Program-made: the position numbers and the translations under genes
In this document: positions 22,876-32,111 of the stretch, piece by piece
Position numbering within the stretch: the first letter of the stretch is position 1
Layout of the letters: each line of letters opens with the position of its first letter
The notes under the pieces: model-generated
Seen by the model: the letters and a program-made list of their open reading frames with translations, nothing else
Told to the model about the DNA's origin: nothing
Database searches by the model: none
Source: Pedobacter cryoconitis
GTDB lineage: Bacteria > Bacteroidota > Bacteroidia > Sphingobacteriales > Sphingobacteriaceae
Direction of reading: 5' to 3'
Length of the DNA: 64,000 nucleotides
NCBI RefSeq assembly: GCF_003259615.1
Contig: NZ_QLLR01000019.1
Coordinates: 1 to 64,000, forward strand

Positions 22876-23322
22876 ATGAAAACGTTGAAAAAGACACCAC
22901 TTTTAAATTACCTGTTCTTACTTCTTTTTATCTCCGCCTGTTCCTCTTCAGGCAAACTGAAAGATGATATTTCTGGAAAATATGCTTCTACGGGTGAGAA
23001 TAATTATGACTATTTCAAGGACACTATGCAAGTAAAATCCAACGATCATGGTAAATTTGACATCCAAATAATCGCCATATGGTCTGCCGCAAAGCAGGAC
23101 GATCCCGAAAGGCCAAATAAGAATAAAAAAGCAGGTGTATGGAACGATTATGGTTCCGGTGACCTAGAAGTAGCGACATTACAAGCCAGTGATACCACAC
23201 TTAGGATTACCGAACCTATGACAGGACAAGTGCGAATATTTAAAGTTAACACCGATCAGAAGACGATTATTCAGATTTCTGCTGATGGCACCAAAAAGAC
23301 TTACACTAAAATTCCCGATTGA
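22876..23322 (+). CDS. Small lipoprotein of unknown function
   Basis: The 148-residue product starts at the ATG at 22876; an upstream ATG at 22852 is possible. It has a basic N-terminus, a hydrophobic stretch L-F-L-L-L-F-I-S-A-C as lipobox (Cys near 21), then a Ser/Gly linker. The mature domain starts G-K-Y-A-S-T-G-E-N and is beta-rich. That recalls the 'G-x-Y' lipoprotein inside the tra operon (8961-9338), but the two are not clearly homologous. An imperfect terminator follows at 23347-23382. Confidence 0.7.
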   Translation: MKTLKKTPLLNYLFLLLFISACSSSGKLKDDISGKYASTGENNYDYFKDTMQVKSNDHGKFDIQIIAIWSAAKQDDPERPNKNKKAGVWNDYGSGDLEVATLQASDTTLRITEPMTGQVRIFKVNTDQKTIIQISADGTKKTYTKIPD

Positions 23323-23346
23323 TCATTATATCTTCTTTTATAATGA

Positions 23347-23382
23347 TAAAAAAACCATCCTATTTTAGTAGGTTGGTCTTTT
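23347..23382 (+). terminator. Imperfect intrinsic terminator after the lipoprotein gene
   Basis: AAAAACCATCCT and AGGTTGGTCTTTT form a stem with one mismatch around an 8-nt loop, with A-runs on the left and T-runs on the right, so it could work on both strands. Confidence 0.5.
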
Positions 23383-23458
23383 GGTTTAGAAAGTTGATTA
23401 ATTATTGGGATTACGGGAAACCGTAAAGGTCTAGTTTTAGTCTTTACGATATTTGAAT

Positions 23459-23782
23459 ATGGAAAAATTACAGGATTTAAAAATAGAACTGAAAGGATCT
23501 GATGCATCAGCCATACGTCATGGCCTCAAATTAGCAATTGACGAGCTTAATAAATACGTAAATGGCTCAGATCGGATACTTGCCAGCAGACTTAATGTTA
23601 TTTTGAAAAAAAACGAATCGCTTTCAGACCTGTTAGAACTCGCAGGGTCGGATGTTGTAGATATGCGTAACGGCCTTTATTGCGCCATGAAATTGCTTGA
23701 TGAAAACAAAAACGATGATGATACAAAACTTGCTGATCAACTTGAAGTTATCTTTGAAAAAGTTCAGATGAGATCAGAATAA
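23459..23782 (+). CDS. Small protein with an internal duplication
   Basis: The 107-residue product starts at the ATG at 23459. It is made of two similar helical units of about 45-50 residues. Unit 1 has L-K-G-S-D-A-S-A-I-R-H-G-L-K-L-A and L-A-S-R-L-N-V-I-L-K-K. Unit 2 has L-A-G-S-D-V-V-D-M-R-N-G-L-Y-C-A and L-A-D-Q-L-E-V-I-F-E-K. The shared pattern is G-S-D-x-x-x-x-R-x-G-L-x-x-A-x-x-x-L followed by L-A-x-x-L-x-V-I. I know no named family, and no signal peptide or catalytic motif is present. The neighbours (lipoprotein, VOC protein) give no clue. Confidence 0.65.
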   Translation: MEKLQDLKIELKGSDASAIRHGLKLAIDELNKYVNGSDRILASRLNVILKKNESLSDLLELAGSDVVDMRNGLYCAMKLLDENKNDDDTKLADQLEVIFEKVQMRSE

Positions 23783-23828
23783 AAAAGGTACTATCAAATA
23801 TTTTAAGATGGATTAAGCATTTAGAAAG

Positions 23829-24224
23829 TTGAAACAATCAATAATTCATATAGCACTTTTAGTTAACGACTACGATGAAGCCATCGAATTTTATGTAGAA
23901 AAACTGAATTTCACAGTAATTGAAGATTCCCAACTTTCAGATTTAAAACGATGGGTTTTAATTCAACCCCCTGGTTCTTCAGGATGTTGTCTGCTTCTAG
24001 CTAAAGCAGTTGATGAATCACAAAAATCAGTAATCGGTAACCAAAGCGGGGGAAGAGTTTTTTTATTTCTAGGTACTAATGATTTTAATAGGGATTACGC
24101 GATGATGGTAGCTAATGGTGTTGTGTTTGTACGCGATCCCGTTGATGAAATTTATGGGAAAGTTGCTGTATTCAAAGATCTTTATGGCAATTTATGGGAT
24201 TTAATACAGCAAAATAAAGGATAA
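23829..24224 (+). CDS. VOC-superfamily (glyoxalase/bleomycin-resistance-like) protein
   Basis: The 131-residue product starts with TTG at 23829. It has the vicinal-oxygen-chelate pattern: H-I-A-L-L-V-N-D-Y-D-E-A-I-E-F-Y, then L-K-R-W-V-L-I-Q-P-P-G, and at the end V-A-V-F-K-D-L-Y-G-N-L-W-D-L. The N-terminal His (residue 7) can be a metal ligand. The usual C-terminal metal-binding Glu is replaced around L-W-D-L, so its metal chemistry is uncertain. Such short proteins act as dimers in isomerisation, dioxygenation or drug binding; the substrate is unknown. Confidence 0.85.
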   Translation: MKQSIIHIALLVNDYDEAIEFYVEKLNFTVIEDSQLSDLKRWVLIQPPGSSGCCLLLAKAVDESQKSVIGNQSGGRVFLFLGTNDFNRDYAMMVANGVVFVRDPVDEIYGKVAVFKDLYGNLWDLIQQNKG

Positions 24225-24368
24225 ACCAAAGTATTATTCACACATCCTTTGGTGGAGAAATAAAAAGAAATTAAGTGAATAAAACAGGGCAGGAAATACA
24301 AGAATTAATTAATAAGGGGTCACATTCATTGTAATATACAGTTAGGATACGGTTCAGAAATAAAATAA

Positions 24369-25226
24369 TTAACCTACTGTTTTCTTAAATTGTGAGGCAG
24401 TTTGCCCAAAAACACTTTTAAAGGTTTTGTTCAAATGGCTTTCATCCGTAAAGTTCATTTCATTGGCAATTTCAGTAATTGTAAGATCACTATATTTCAG
24501 ACGTGTTTTAATCAGTTCTAATTTGTACTTGGTGATATAATCTTTAATCGTGTTTCCTGTCTGCTGTTTGAAGTATCTGTTTAAATGATCTGGAGATTTA
24601 TTGAAATGGGCTGAAATGTTTTCGATCTTAATCAATTCCTTAGCATAAATATGTTGCTGGACATATACTGTTATCTCATGAATCCTGTCTTTTGGGTTAT
24701 GGATTTTAGAAATGCTGATAATATTTTGTTGTATATTTCTTGCAATCAAATGTAATAGTAAAAAAACGATGTTTTGAGTGATAATGTTTGAAAAAGAAAG
24801 CTGGTTTTCCTTCTCTTCTATTAGTTGGGTTATTAAAACCTTAAATAAATTTTTATCCGATTCTGCTACGAGATTTCCCGTTACACCATGATGATTATGA
24901 AATATGTATTCCAGGCGTTTAAAAAAATCACCAACATCCATTTTTTCTTCCTTTCTGAAAGCACTCCTTGAAAAAAAATTCTCTGTAAAATCTATGATGC
25001 AGAATTTGGTATAATTTTCGATCCTAAAAGTATGTGCATCGTCAGGAGTTAATAGAAATATATCTCCTTCAAAAAACTCAAAGTGGTTATTGTTAATGTT
25101 ATGGATACCCGATCCTTTCATCACATAAATCATCTCAAAGAAGTAGTGTCTATGTAAACCAGATGTATTAGAGGTGATTTCCTTGATCGTCACCTCTACG
25201 TCTTGAAATAGCTGCAAAGTTTTCAT
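24369..25226 (-). CDS. AraC-family transcriptional regulator, divergent from the P1B-4 ATPase
   Basis: In this 285-residue product the N-terminal cupin-like sensing domain (about 10-100) shows L-H-R-H-Y-F-F-E-M-I-Y-V and F-E-G-D-I-F-L-L-T-P-D-D-A-H. The C-terminal AraC-type double helix-turn-helix is at about 190-285, with I-E-N-I-S-A-H-F-N-K-S, then L-T-I-T-E-I-A-N-E-M-N-F-T-D-E-S-H-L-N-K-T-F-K. It is divergent from the metal ATPase gene across 88 bp, so it is the natural candidate regulator of that gene. The His and Asp residues in the cupin could sense a metal; the inducer is unknown. Confidence 0.9.
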   Translation of the reverse strand: MKTLQLFQDVEVTIKEITSNTSGLHRHYFFEMIYVMKGSGIHNINNNHFEFFEGDIFLLTPDDAHTFRIENYTKFCIIDFTENFFSRSAFRKEEKMDVGDFFKRLEYIFHNHHGVTGNLVAESDKNLFKVLITQLIEEKENQLSFSNIITQNIVFLLLHLIARNIQQNIISISKIHNPKDRIHEITVYVQQHIYAKELIKIENISAHFNKSPDHLNRYFKQQTGNTIKDYITKYKLELIKTRLKYSDLTITEIANEMNFTDESHLNKTFKSVFGQTASQFKKTVG

Positions 25227-25314
25227 GTCTTAAAGCTACCGAAAAACATCGGTTTTTTACCTGTTTTATTTTTCGTTGCCATTGTAATTTTACAATTCAA
25301 TTAAAACTGATTTT

Positions 25315-27222
25315 ATGGCAGAGCTAATTATTCCAAGACCTCAAAATCGCTTATCATCTGAACTATGGGAAAAGCATGGAGCAGCCGTAGTTACTGGAGC
25401 ATGTTTGGTTTTCATTATTATGGCCTGGCTCGCAGGGAAGAATGAAATGGGGGGAATTGAGATTGCTTTTTATGTCCTTGCGTACCTAATAGGTGGTTAT
25501 CAAAAAGCATTGGAAGGCTTAGAAACACTTTTTAAAGAGAAAGATATTGATGTTGATTTGTTAATGGTAGTTGCCGCAATTGGCGCTGCCGTAATTGGAT
25601 ACTGGATGGACGGAGCAATACTTATCTTTATTTTTTCTTTAAGTGGTGCTTTGGAAGGCTATACAATGGAGCGGACAAATAGAGACATTAAGTCAATTAT
25701 GAGCCTGCTGCCCGAGCAAGCAGTTATTTTGGAAAATGGTGTTGAAAGAATTGTGAAAGTAGATACATTAAAATTGGGAGATATTATATTGGTACGTCCG
25801 GGAGAGAGGATTTCCGCAGACGGAATTATTTCAGAAGGATATTCTGCAATTAACCAGGCTTCCATTACAGGGGAAGCCTTACCTGTAGATAAAGAAAAAG
25901 GTGATGAAGTTTTTTCGGGAACAATCAATGGACAGGGAGCGATTCAAATCAGGGTAACAAGTCCGGCCGAAGAAACTGTTTTGTCCAAGATCATTCACCT
26001 GGTTCAGGAAGCAAAAAATGAAAAACCACCCGCACAGCTATTCTTGGAGAAATTTGAAGGAATATATGCAAAGGTCGTGGTATTAGTTGCTATTCTTTTA
26101 ATGATTCTACCACCATATCTTTTAGGTTGGAATTGGGATCAAACGATATACCGGGCTATGATCTTTTTGGTAGTCGCCTCACCATGTGCCCTTGTATCTT
26201 CCATTATGCCTGCCATGTTATCTGCAATATCCAATGCTGCCAGGCATGGTGTTTTATTTAAAGGTGGAGTTCACCTACAAAATATAGCTGGCGTAAAAGT
26301 AGTTGCATTTGACAAAACAGGTACACTTACTGTTGGAAGACCAAAACTAGTTGACGTTTTACCGTTTGCTTCTTATTCGGAGGATGAATTGCTCCGTGTA
26401 ACAGCAAGTGTTGAAACACTCTCCGAACATCCAATTGCAAAAGCAATCGTTCAGGCTGCTATTGAAAAAGGCATTTCTCTAACCCTGCCAGTTGGATTAC
26501 AAGCGATTCACGGTTTAGGCGTTCAAGCTTCATTAGATCAGGTTGAATATAGCATTGGAAAAAGAAATATGTTTACTGATATTTTTGTTGAACAGGCACA
26601 GGATAAAATTGCATCGCAGTTAGAGGAAGAAGGTAAAACAGTTATATACATTGCAGCGGGTCATAAATTAATTGGTATCATGACTATTCAGGACAGCATT
26701 CGGCCCTGGGCAAAGAAGATAATAAGTGATCTGAAGGATATGGGTGTCAGAACAGCCTTGTTAACAGGAGATAGCAATACAACAGCAATGGCCATAGCAA
26801 AACAGGCAGGAATTGAAGACGTTTATTCAGAATTAATGCCTCAGCAAAAAGTGGAAATAGTCCAAAAACTGGAAAATCTATATGGTAAGGTTGCTATGGT
26901 AGGTGATGGTGTCAATGATGCTCCAGCATTGGCAACGGCTTCTGTTGGAATAGCTATCGGAAGTGGCGGCACAGATATCGCTATGGAAACAGCTGATGTC
27001 ATCTTAATGAAGGACAACATTGAGAACATACCCTTTGCTATTCAATTAGGTAGAAGGACAGACAAAGTGATTAAGCAGAATATTGTGTTTGCAATAGCTG
27101 TTGCACTAACTTTGGTTACTTTAAACTTTATTGGGGGCATGATCAACCTACCTGAAGGTGTAGTCGGACACGAGGGAAGTACCGTGCTGGTCATTTTAAG
27201 TGGTTTAAGGCTGCTAAGGTAA
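25315..27222 (+). CDS. Heavy-metal P-type ATPase, P1B-4 group (SPC/HEGS-T type)
   Basis: The 635-residue polytopic transporter has no N-terminal CxxC metal-binding domain. In TM6 the transport motif is S-P-C (residues 289-291) instead of C-P-C. The phosphorylation site D-K-T-G-T starts at Asp 333, the HP motif is in S-E-H-P-I, and the hinge is G-D-G-V-N-D-A-P near 529. The last helix carries H-E-G-S-T (His 619). SPC together with HEG(G/S)T defines the P1B-4 subgroup (CoaT/ZosA/CtpD type). These export Co2+, Fe2+ or Zn2+, so copper is unlikely for this pump. Substrate is inferred from motifs only. It faces an AraC regulator gene. Confidence 0.93.
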   Translation: MAELIIPRPQNRLSSELWEKHGAAVVTGACLVFIIMAWLAGKNEMGGIEIAFYVLAYLIGGYQKALEGLETLFKEKDIDVDLLMVVAAIGAAVIGYWMDGAILIFIFSLSGALEGYTMERTNRDIKSIMSLLPEQAVILENGVERIVKVDTLKLGDIILVRPGERISADGIISEGYSAINQASITGEALPVDKEKGDEVFSGTINGQGAIQIRVTSPAEETVLSKIIHLVQEAKNEKPPAQLFLEKFEGIYAKVVVLVAILLMILPPYLLGWNWDQTIYRAMIFLVVASPCALVSSIMPAMLSAISNAARHGVLFKGGVHLQNIAGVKVVAFDKTGTLTVGRPKLVDVLPFASYSEDELLRVTASVETLSEHPIAKAIVQAAIEKGISLTLPVGLQAIHGLGVQASLDQVEYSIGKRNMFTDIFVEQAQDKIASQLEEEGKTVIYIAAGHKLIGIMTIQDSIRPWAKKIISDLKDMGVRTALLTGDSNTTAMAIAKQAGIEDVYSELMPQQKVEIVQKLENLYGKVAMVGDGVNDAPALATASVGIAIGSGGTDIAMETADVILMKDNIENIPFAIQLGRRTDKVIKQNIVFAIAVALTLVTLNFIGGMINLPEGVVGHEGSTVLVILSGLRLLR

Positions 27223-27232
27223 ATTGCGGGCG

Positions 27233-27266
27233 TTGGGGAAACTTATGACACTTAATTATATATTTG
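27233..27266 (+). promoter_or_regulatory. Bacteroidetes-type promoter for the CusA-type operon
   Basis: TTGG at 27233 and TATATTTG at 27259-27266 match the Bacteroidetes -33/-7 consensus (TTTG, TAnnTTTG). The -7 box ends only 4 bp before the ATG at 27271, so the message would have a very short or no leader. Confidence 0.6.
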
Positions 27267-27270
27267 CATT

Positions 27271-27633
27271 ATGAGAGTATGGCTTGCCCGTGTTTTTATT
27301 GGACTTGCTTTCTGCCTTTTATTGGCTCATAACCTCTTTCCACATCACCATGATGAGGAAGCCAAAGAATTTGGGGTTGATCAACACGATCATCATAAAG
27401 ATCATTCAGCTACCCCCTTTGATAACGTAAAGCTTGATGGAGACTTAATTCAGAAAGTGGATTTTGATCATACCATTGTTTGTATACCTATCATTGTTAG
27501 TTTTGTAGAATACAACTTTAGTCAGTTTCTTGAAATTATTACACCGGAATTCGGTACTCGACCGCCTGAATATCCCCCTACAAAGTTAGATGCGGATACC
27601 TCGACATTAAGAGGACCCCCAGTTTATTGTTAA
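27271..27633 (+). CDS. His-rich exported protein preceding the RND pump
   Basis: The 120-residue product has an N-terminal membrane/signal segment (L-A-R-V-F-I-G-L-A-F-C-L-L-L-A) followed by F-P-H-H-H-D-E-E and D-Q-H-D-H-H-K-D-H, a cluster of at least nine His likely to bind metal ions. A Pro-rich end (T-R-P-P-E-Y-P-P-T) follows. Short His-rich periplasmic proteins of this type often precede CusA-type pumps in Bacteroidetes. A metal buffer or chaperone role is inferred. Confidence 0.75.
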   Translation: MRVWLARVFIGLAFCLLLAHNLFPHHHDEEAKEFGVDQHDHHKDHSATPFDNVKLDGDLIQKVDFDHTIVCIPIIVSFVEYNFSQFLEIITPEFGTRPPEYPPTKLDADTSTLRGPPVYC

Positions 27634-27718
27634 TTACCGCAATTATTTACTAATGAAGTAAATGGAAAGGATTGCCTATGCAATCTCAATTTATGATTTT
27701 TTACAATAAACTTTCAAA

Positions 27719-30700
27719 ATGCTCAATAAGATTATAGAGTTCTCTATCAAGAATAAACTCGTTATTGGCCTGTTTACCCTTGCTCTAATTGCCTGGGGTA
27801 TCTATTCCGTAACCAAATTACCTATTGATGCCGTACCTGATATTACTGACAATCAGGTGATGGTCATCACTGTTACCCCAAATTTAGCTGCTCAAGAAGC
27901 TGAACGTTTAATAACCTTTCCTGTTGAACAAACTATGGCCAGTATTCCTGGTATTAGTCAAATCCGTTCCTTTTCCCGTTTTGGATTATCCATTGTGACG
28001 ATCGTTTTTAAAGAGGATATTGATATCTATTGGGCCCGCCAGCAGATCAGTGAACGCTTGAACGATGCCGCAAAGCAAATCCCTGATGGTGTCGGAAAAC
28101 CTGAAATGGCGCCTGTTACTACTGGATTGGGGGAAATATACCAGTATGTAGTCCATCCGAAAAGAGGTTACGAAAAAAAATATGATGCAACTGAATTACG
28201 CACCATTCAAGATTGGATAGTGAAACGTCAGTTGTTAGGCACTCCGGGAGTTGCCGAGGTTAGCGGATTTGGTGGTTACGTCAAACAGTACGAAATTGCG
28301 GTAAATCCTGATCGCCTGCGCAGCGTAAATGTCAGCATTGCTGACATTTTTAAGGCACTGGAAACCAATAACCAGAATACGGGTGGTGCCTATATTAATA
28401 AATCACCCAATGCCTACTTTATCAGAAGTGAAGGCTTAGTTGCTGGCTTGGAAGATATTGGCAAGATTGTAATCAAAACCAATAACGGAATTCCCGTCCT
28501 GGTTCGCGATGTGGCTACCGTACAGTTTGGTAACAGTGTACGGTATGGTGCAGCAACACGTAACGGCGAAGGCGAAACAGTGACGGGAATTGTCATGATG
28601 CTCAAAGGTGCTAACTCTTCTGAGGTGATCAACAATGTCAAAGAAAGAATTGAGCAGATCAAAAAGACCTTGCCAGAAGGGGTCACGATTGAACCCTTTC
28701 TTGACCGGAAGAAACTGGTAGATAATGCCATTGGCACTGTTTCTAAAAACCTGATTGAAGGCGCTTTGATTGTGATTTTTATTTTAATCTTGTTTTTAGG
28801 GAACTTACGGGCAGGATTAGTTGTCGCTTCGGTTATCCCTCTGGCCATGCTCTTTGCAATTTGTATGATGAACCTTTTTGGTGTCTCTGGTAACCTGATG
28901 AGTCTTGGAGCCATAGATTTTGGACTCATCGTGGATGGTGCGGTAATTGTTGTTGAAAGTATTGTTCACCGTATAGCACTTGGAGAACTTGCTGCCAAGG
29001 GAATTGCCCGGCTTACCCAGAGGCAAATGGATGAAGAGGTGTATCAGGCTTCCTCAAAGATCAGAACGAGTGCCGCATTTGGAGAGATCATCATCCTGAT
29101 TGTTTATCTGCCATTATTGGTACTGGTTGGAATTGAAGGAAAGATGTTCAGACCGATGGCACAAACTGTAATGTTTGCCATTTTGGGTGCATTTATTCTT
29201 TCATTGACTTATGTTCCGATGATGGCGGCTTTGGGATTGAGCAAGAATACCACTCATAAGCCTAATTTTTCCGATAGAATGATGGATTATTTCCAGAAGT
29301 TATATAATCCGCTGATTAAAAGGGCTATACTGCATAAGAAAGCCGTAGTCATCACTGCAATTGTGCTTTTTGTAATCAGTATCGTTACCTTTAAACGTTT
29401 AGGAGGAGAGTTTATCCCGCAACTAGATGAAGGGGACTTTGCTGTTGAAACCAGGGTACTTACAGGAAGTTCTATTGACCAGATGATTGAAGTATCCAGG
29501 AAAGCCCAAAAGATCATTCTTAGCTTCCCTGAAGTAAAACAGGTGGTCAATAAGATAGGCTCAGGCGAAATTCCAACAGATCCTATGCCAATTGAAGCAG
29601 GGGATATGATGGTAATCCTTAAGGATAAAGACGAATGGACAACTGCCAAAACACGCGAGGAACTTGCTGACACCATGCAAAAAGCACTTTCTATAATACC
29701 CGGTGCTACTTTTGGGTTTCAACAACCTATCCAGATGCGTTTTAATGAGCTGATCACTGGCGCCAAGCAGGATGTGGTACTCAAAATTTACGGTGAAGAT
29801 TTGGATGTATTGACCAGTGAGGCTGCTAAGATCGGTAAACTGATCAGGCCAATTAACGGTGTTTACGATACCTATGTTGAGGAAGTGACTGGTTTACCAC
29901 AAATACAGATCAAGTTTAACCGTGATAAAATAGCACAATATGGATTAAATATTGAAGAGATCAACCGCACCATTAAAACTGCATTTGCTGGTGAAACGGC
30001 AGGCCTGGTTTATGAAGGAGAAAAACGCTTCGATATGGTTCTCAGGTTGGATACACAGGATAGACAAGATATTGGGAATGTTCGTGGATTATACATTTCT
30101 ACACCTACAGGTAAGCAAATCCCCCTGGAGGAGGTCGCTTCCGTAGAATTTAAGAATGGCCCGAACCAAATACAAAGGGATGATACCAAGAGAAGGATTA
30201 CAGTTGGCTTTAATGTTCGTGACCGTGATGTGGCAAGTATTGTAAACGAAATTCAAGCTAAAATCGACGAAAGGATAAAGCTCCCGGCAGGTTACTACGT
30301 GACTTATGGAGGACAGTTCGAAAACCTTCAAGCGGCAAATAAACGATTGGCATTTGCACTTCCGGTAGCCTTGCTACTTATTCTTTGCCTGCTTTATTTC
30401 ACTTTTAATTCTATGAAACAAACCTTACTGATCTTTACTGCCATCCCGCTTTCAGCTATTGGTGGCATTTTTGCATTGCTGATCCGGGATATGCCTTTTA
30501 GTATTTCTGCAGGTGTTGGTTTTATTGCGCTCTTTGGCGTTGCTGTATTAAACGGAATTGTATTGATCTCAGAGTTTAACCGCTTAAAGGAAGAAGGAAT
30601 GACAGATATTAATGAACGGGTGCTTACCGGAACTAAAATCAGGCTAAGACCTGTATTGATGACCGCTGCCGTTGCTTCATTGGGATTTCTTCCGATGGCG

Positions 30701-32104
30701 ATTTCCAATTCATCCGGCGCAGAAATTCAAAGGCCTTTGGCTACGGTGGTCATTGGTGGATTGCTAACCGCTACATTGCTTACGCTTTTAGTTCTCCCGG
30801 TATTGTATATGCTTTTTGAGAAAAAATTCAATAAACCTAAATTAGCTTCAGCACTAAATACCGTTTTTGTTCTGATATTATCATCCATTTTGTTGGTGCC
30901 TTACGGAGCATTTGCGCAGGATGGGCGACCTGAAAAACTAAGCCTTCAACAAGCTGTTGATCTGGCTTTAAAAAACAACAATAGCATCAAAGCAGCGGCA
31001 TTTGGAGTTGACTATCAAAAAAAGCTTAAGAAAGGTAGCCTTACCCTTGAACGTGCCAATTTGACCTACCAGCTGGGGCAGATCAACAGCAATGCAACGG
31101 ACAACCACGTCGCCATCAATCAAAAAATCGAGTTTCCCAGCGTTTATTCCGGACAATCCAAATTAGCTTCCCAAAACGTTATAAAAGCTCAGGGGCAATT
31201 TGATGTTCAGGTATTTGCACTAATTAATAAGGTTAAAAGTGTGTACTACAAACTGGTTTATCTAGGAGAAAAAAGAAATCTGCTGCAATATCAGGATAGT
31301 TTGTATACCAATCTATTAAAAGCCAGTGACCTTCGTTACCGTACTGGTGAAAGTAACCGACTGGAAAAGGTAACCTCGGAGACTCAGTTGATGGAGCTTA
31401 AAAATGCCTCGAAACAGATTGATATGGATATCCATATTGCTGGAAAAGAATTGCAAACGCTGCTCAATAGCGACCAGCAGATTGGTGTACTTGAAAATAA
31501 ACTTCAAAGAAAGCCTGTTGTCCTTGCGCAGGACAGTGCGATACTATCAGACAATCCTTATCTTAATTATTTAAAACAGGAGGTAAACGTAAAACAACAG
31601 GAAACTCGTCTTCAAAAAGCAAAGGGGTTACCTGATTTTTCGGTTGGCTATTTTAACCAGTCCTTTAATGGGGTGCAGAATTTTAACGGTGTAGCACAAA
31701 AATATACCGGATCGGATCGTTTTAGTGGTTTTCAGATTGGAATTGGTATTCCTTTAATGCCTGGTGGGAATAGGGCAAAGGTAAATGCGGCTAAAGTAAG
31801 CCAGCAGATTGCTTCAGCGAACCTAGAGGATCAGCAGAGCGTTTTGCAAGGCACCTTCAGTCAGCTTTTACAGCAAAATCAGAAACATGCCAGTACGCTG
31901 GATTATTATGAACAAGGAGCATTAAAACAAGCTGATCTGATCATCAAGAATGCGGATGCAGGATTTAAAGGAGGGGAAATTGCTTATTTGCAATATCTTC
32001 AAAGTTTAGCGTTAGCTATTAAAATTAAATCGGATTACCTGGATGAGCTGTTTGCTTACAACCAGAATTTATTAGACATCGAAAACATCACAGGTAAAAA
32101 GTAA
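27719..32104 (+). CDS. CusA/CzcA-type RND metal efflux pump fused to a TolC-like outer-membrane protein
   Basis: In this 1461-residue product residues 1 to about 1041 form a complete HME-RND pump: first TM about 13-31, two large periplasmic loops, and the proton-relay helix D-F-G-L-I-V-D-G-A-V-I-V-V-E (Asp 400 and Asp 406), ending after TM12. At about 1047-1065 a hydrophobic stretch followed by A-F-A-Q looks like a retained signal peptide. Residues about 1066-1461 form an outer-membrane factor (TolC/CusC family): L-S-L-Q-Q-A-V-D-L-A-L-K-N-N and a coiled-coil barrel to the end. CusA-TolC fusions occur in Bacteroidetes. The adaptor gene follows at once. Substrate could be Cu(I)/Ag(I) or Co/Zn/Cd. 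Confidence 0.95.
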   Translation: MLNKIIEFSIKNKLVIGLFTLALIAWGIYSVTKLPIDAVPDITDNQVMVITVTPNLAAQEAERLITFPVEQTMASIPGISQIRSFSRFGLSIVTIVFKEDIDIYWARQQISERLNDAAKQIPDGVGKPEMAPVTTGLGEIYQYVVHPKRGYEKKYDATELRTIQDWIVKRQLLGTPGVAEVSGFGGYVKQYEIAVNPDRLRSVNVSIADIFKALETNNQNTGGAYINKSPNAYFIRSEGLVAGLEDIGKIVIKTNNGIPVLVRDVATVQFGNSVRYGAATRNGEGETVTGIVMMLKGANSSEVINNVKERIEQIKKTLPEGVTIEPFLDRKKLVDNAIGTVSKNLIEGALIVIFILILFLGNLRAGLVVASVIPLAMLFAICMMNLFGVSGNLMSLGAIDFGLIVDGAVIVVESIVHRIALGELAAKGIARLTQRQMDEEVYQASSKIRTSAAFGEIIILIVYLPLLVLVGIEGKMFRPMAQTVMFAILGAFILSLTYVPMMAALGLSKNTTHKPNFSDRMMDYFQKLYNPLIKRAILHKKAVVITAIVLFVISIVTFKRLGGEFIPQLDEGDFAVETRVLTGSSIDQMIEVSRKAQKIILSFPEVKQVVNKIGSGEIPTDPMPIEAGDMMVILKDKDEWTTAKTREELADTMQKALSIIPGATFGFQQPIQMRFNELITGAKQDVVLKIYGEDLDVLTSEAAKIGKLIRPINGVYDTYVEEVTGLPQIQIKFNRDKIAQYGLNIEEINRTIKTAFAGETAGLVYEGEKRFDMVLRLDTQDRQDIGNVRGLYISTPTGKQIPLEEVASVEFKNGPNQIQRDDTKRRITVGFNVRDRDVASIVNEIQAKIDERIKLPAGYYVTYGGQFENLQAANKRLAFALPVALLLILCLLYFTFNSMKQTLLIFTAIPLSAIGGIFALLIRDMPFSISAGVGFIALFGVAVLNGIVLISEFNRLKEEGMTDINERVLTGTKIRLRPVLMTAAVASLGFLPMAISNSSGAEIQRPLATVVIGGLLTATLLTLLVLPVLYMLFEKKFNKPKLASALNTVFVLILSSILLVPYGAFAQDGRPEKLSLQQAVDLALKNNNSIKAAAFGVDYQKKLKKGSLTLERANLTYQLGQINSNATDNHVAINQKIEFPSVYSGQSKLASQNVIKAQGQFDVQVFALINKVKSVYYKLVYLGEKRNLLQYQDSLYTNLLKASDLRYRTGESNRLEKVTSETQLMELKNASKQIDMDIHIAGKELQTLLNSDQQIGVLENKLQRKPVVLAQDSAILSDNPYLNYLKQEVNVKQQETRLQKAKGLPDFSVGYFNQSFNGVQNFNGVAQKYTGSDRFSGFQIGIGIPLMPGGNRAKVNAAKVSQQIASANLEDQQSVLQGTFSQLLQQNQKHASTLDYYEQGALKQADLIIKNADAGFKGGEIAYLQYLQSLALAIKIKSDYLDELFAYNQNLLDIENITGKK

Positions 32105-32111
32105 ACACGAA

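Noticed and set aside
25315-27222. Copper specificity for the first P-type ATPase because it lies in a copper island.
   Set aside because: The TM6 motif is SPC, not CPC, and the last helix has HEGST, which points to the P1B-4 group.
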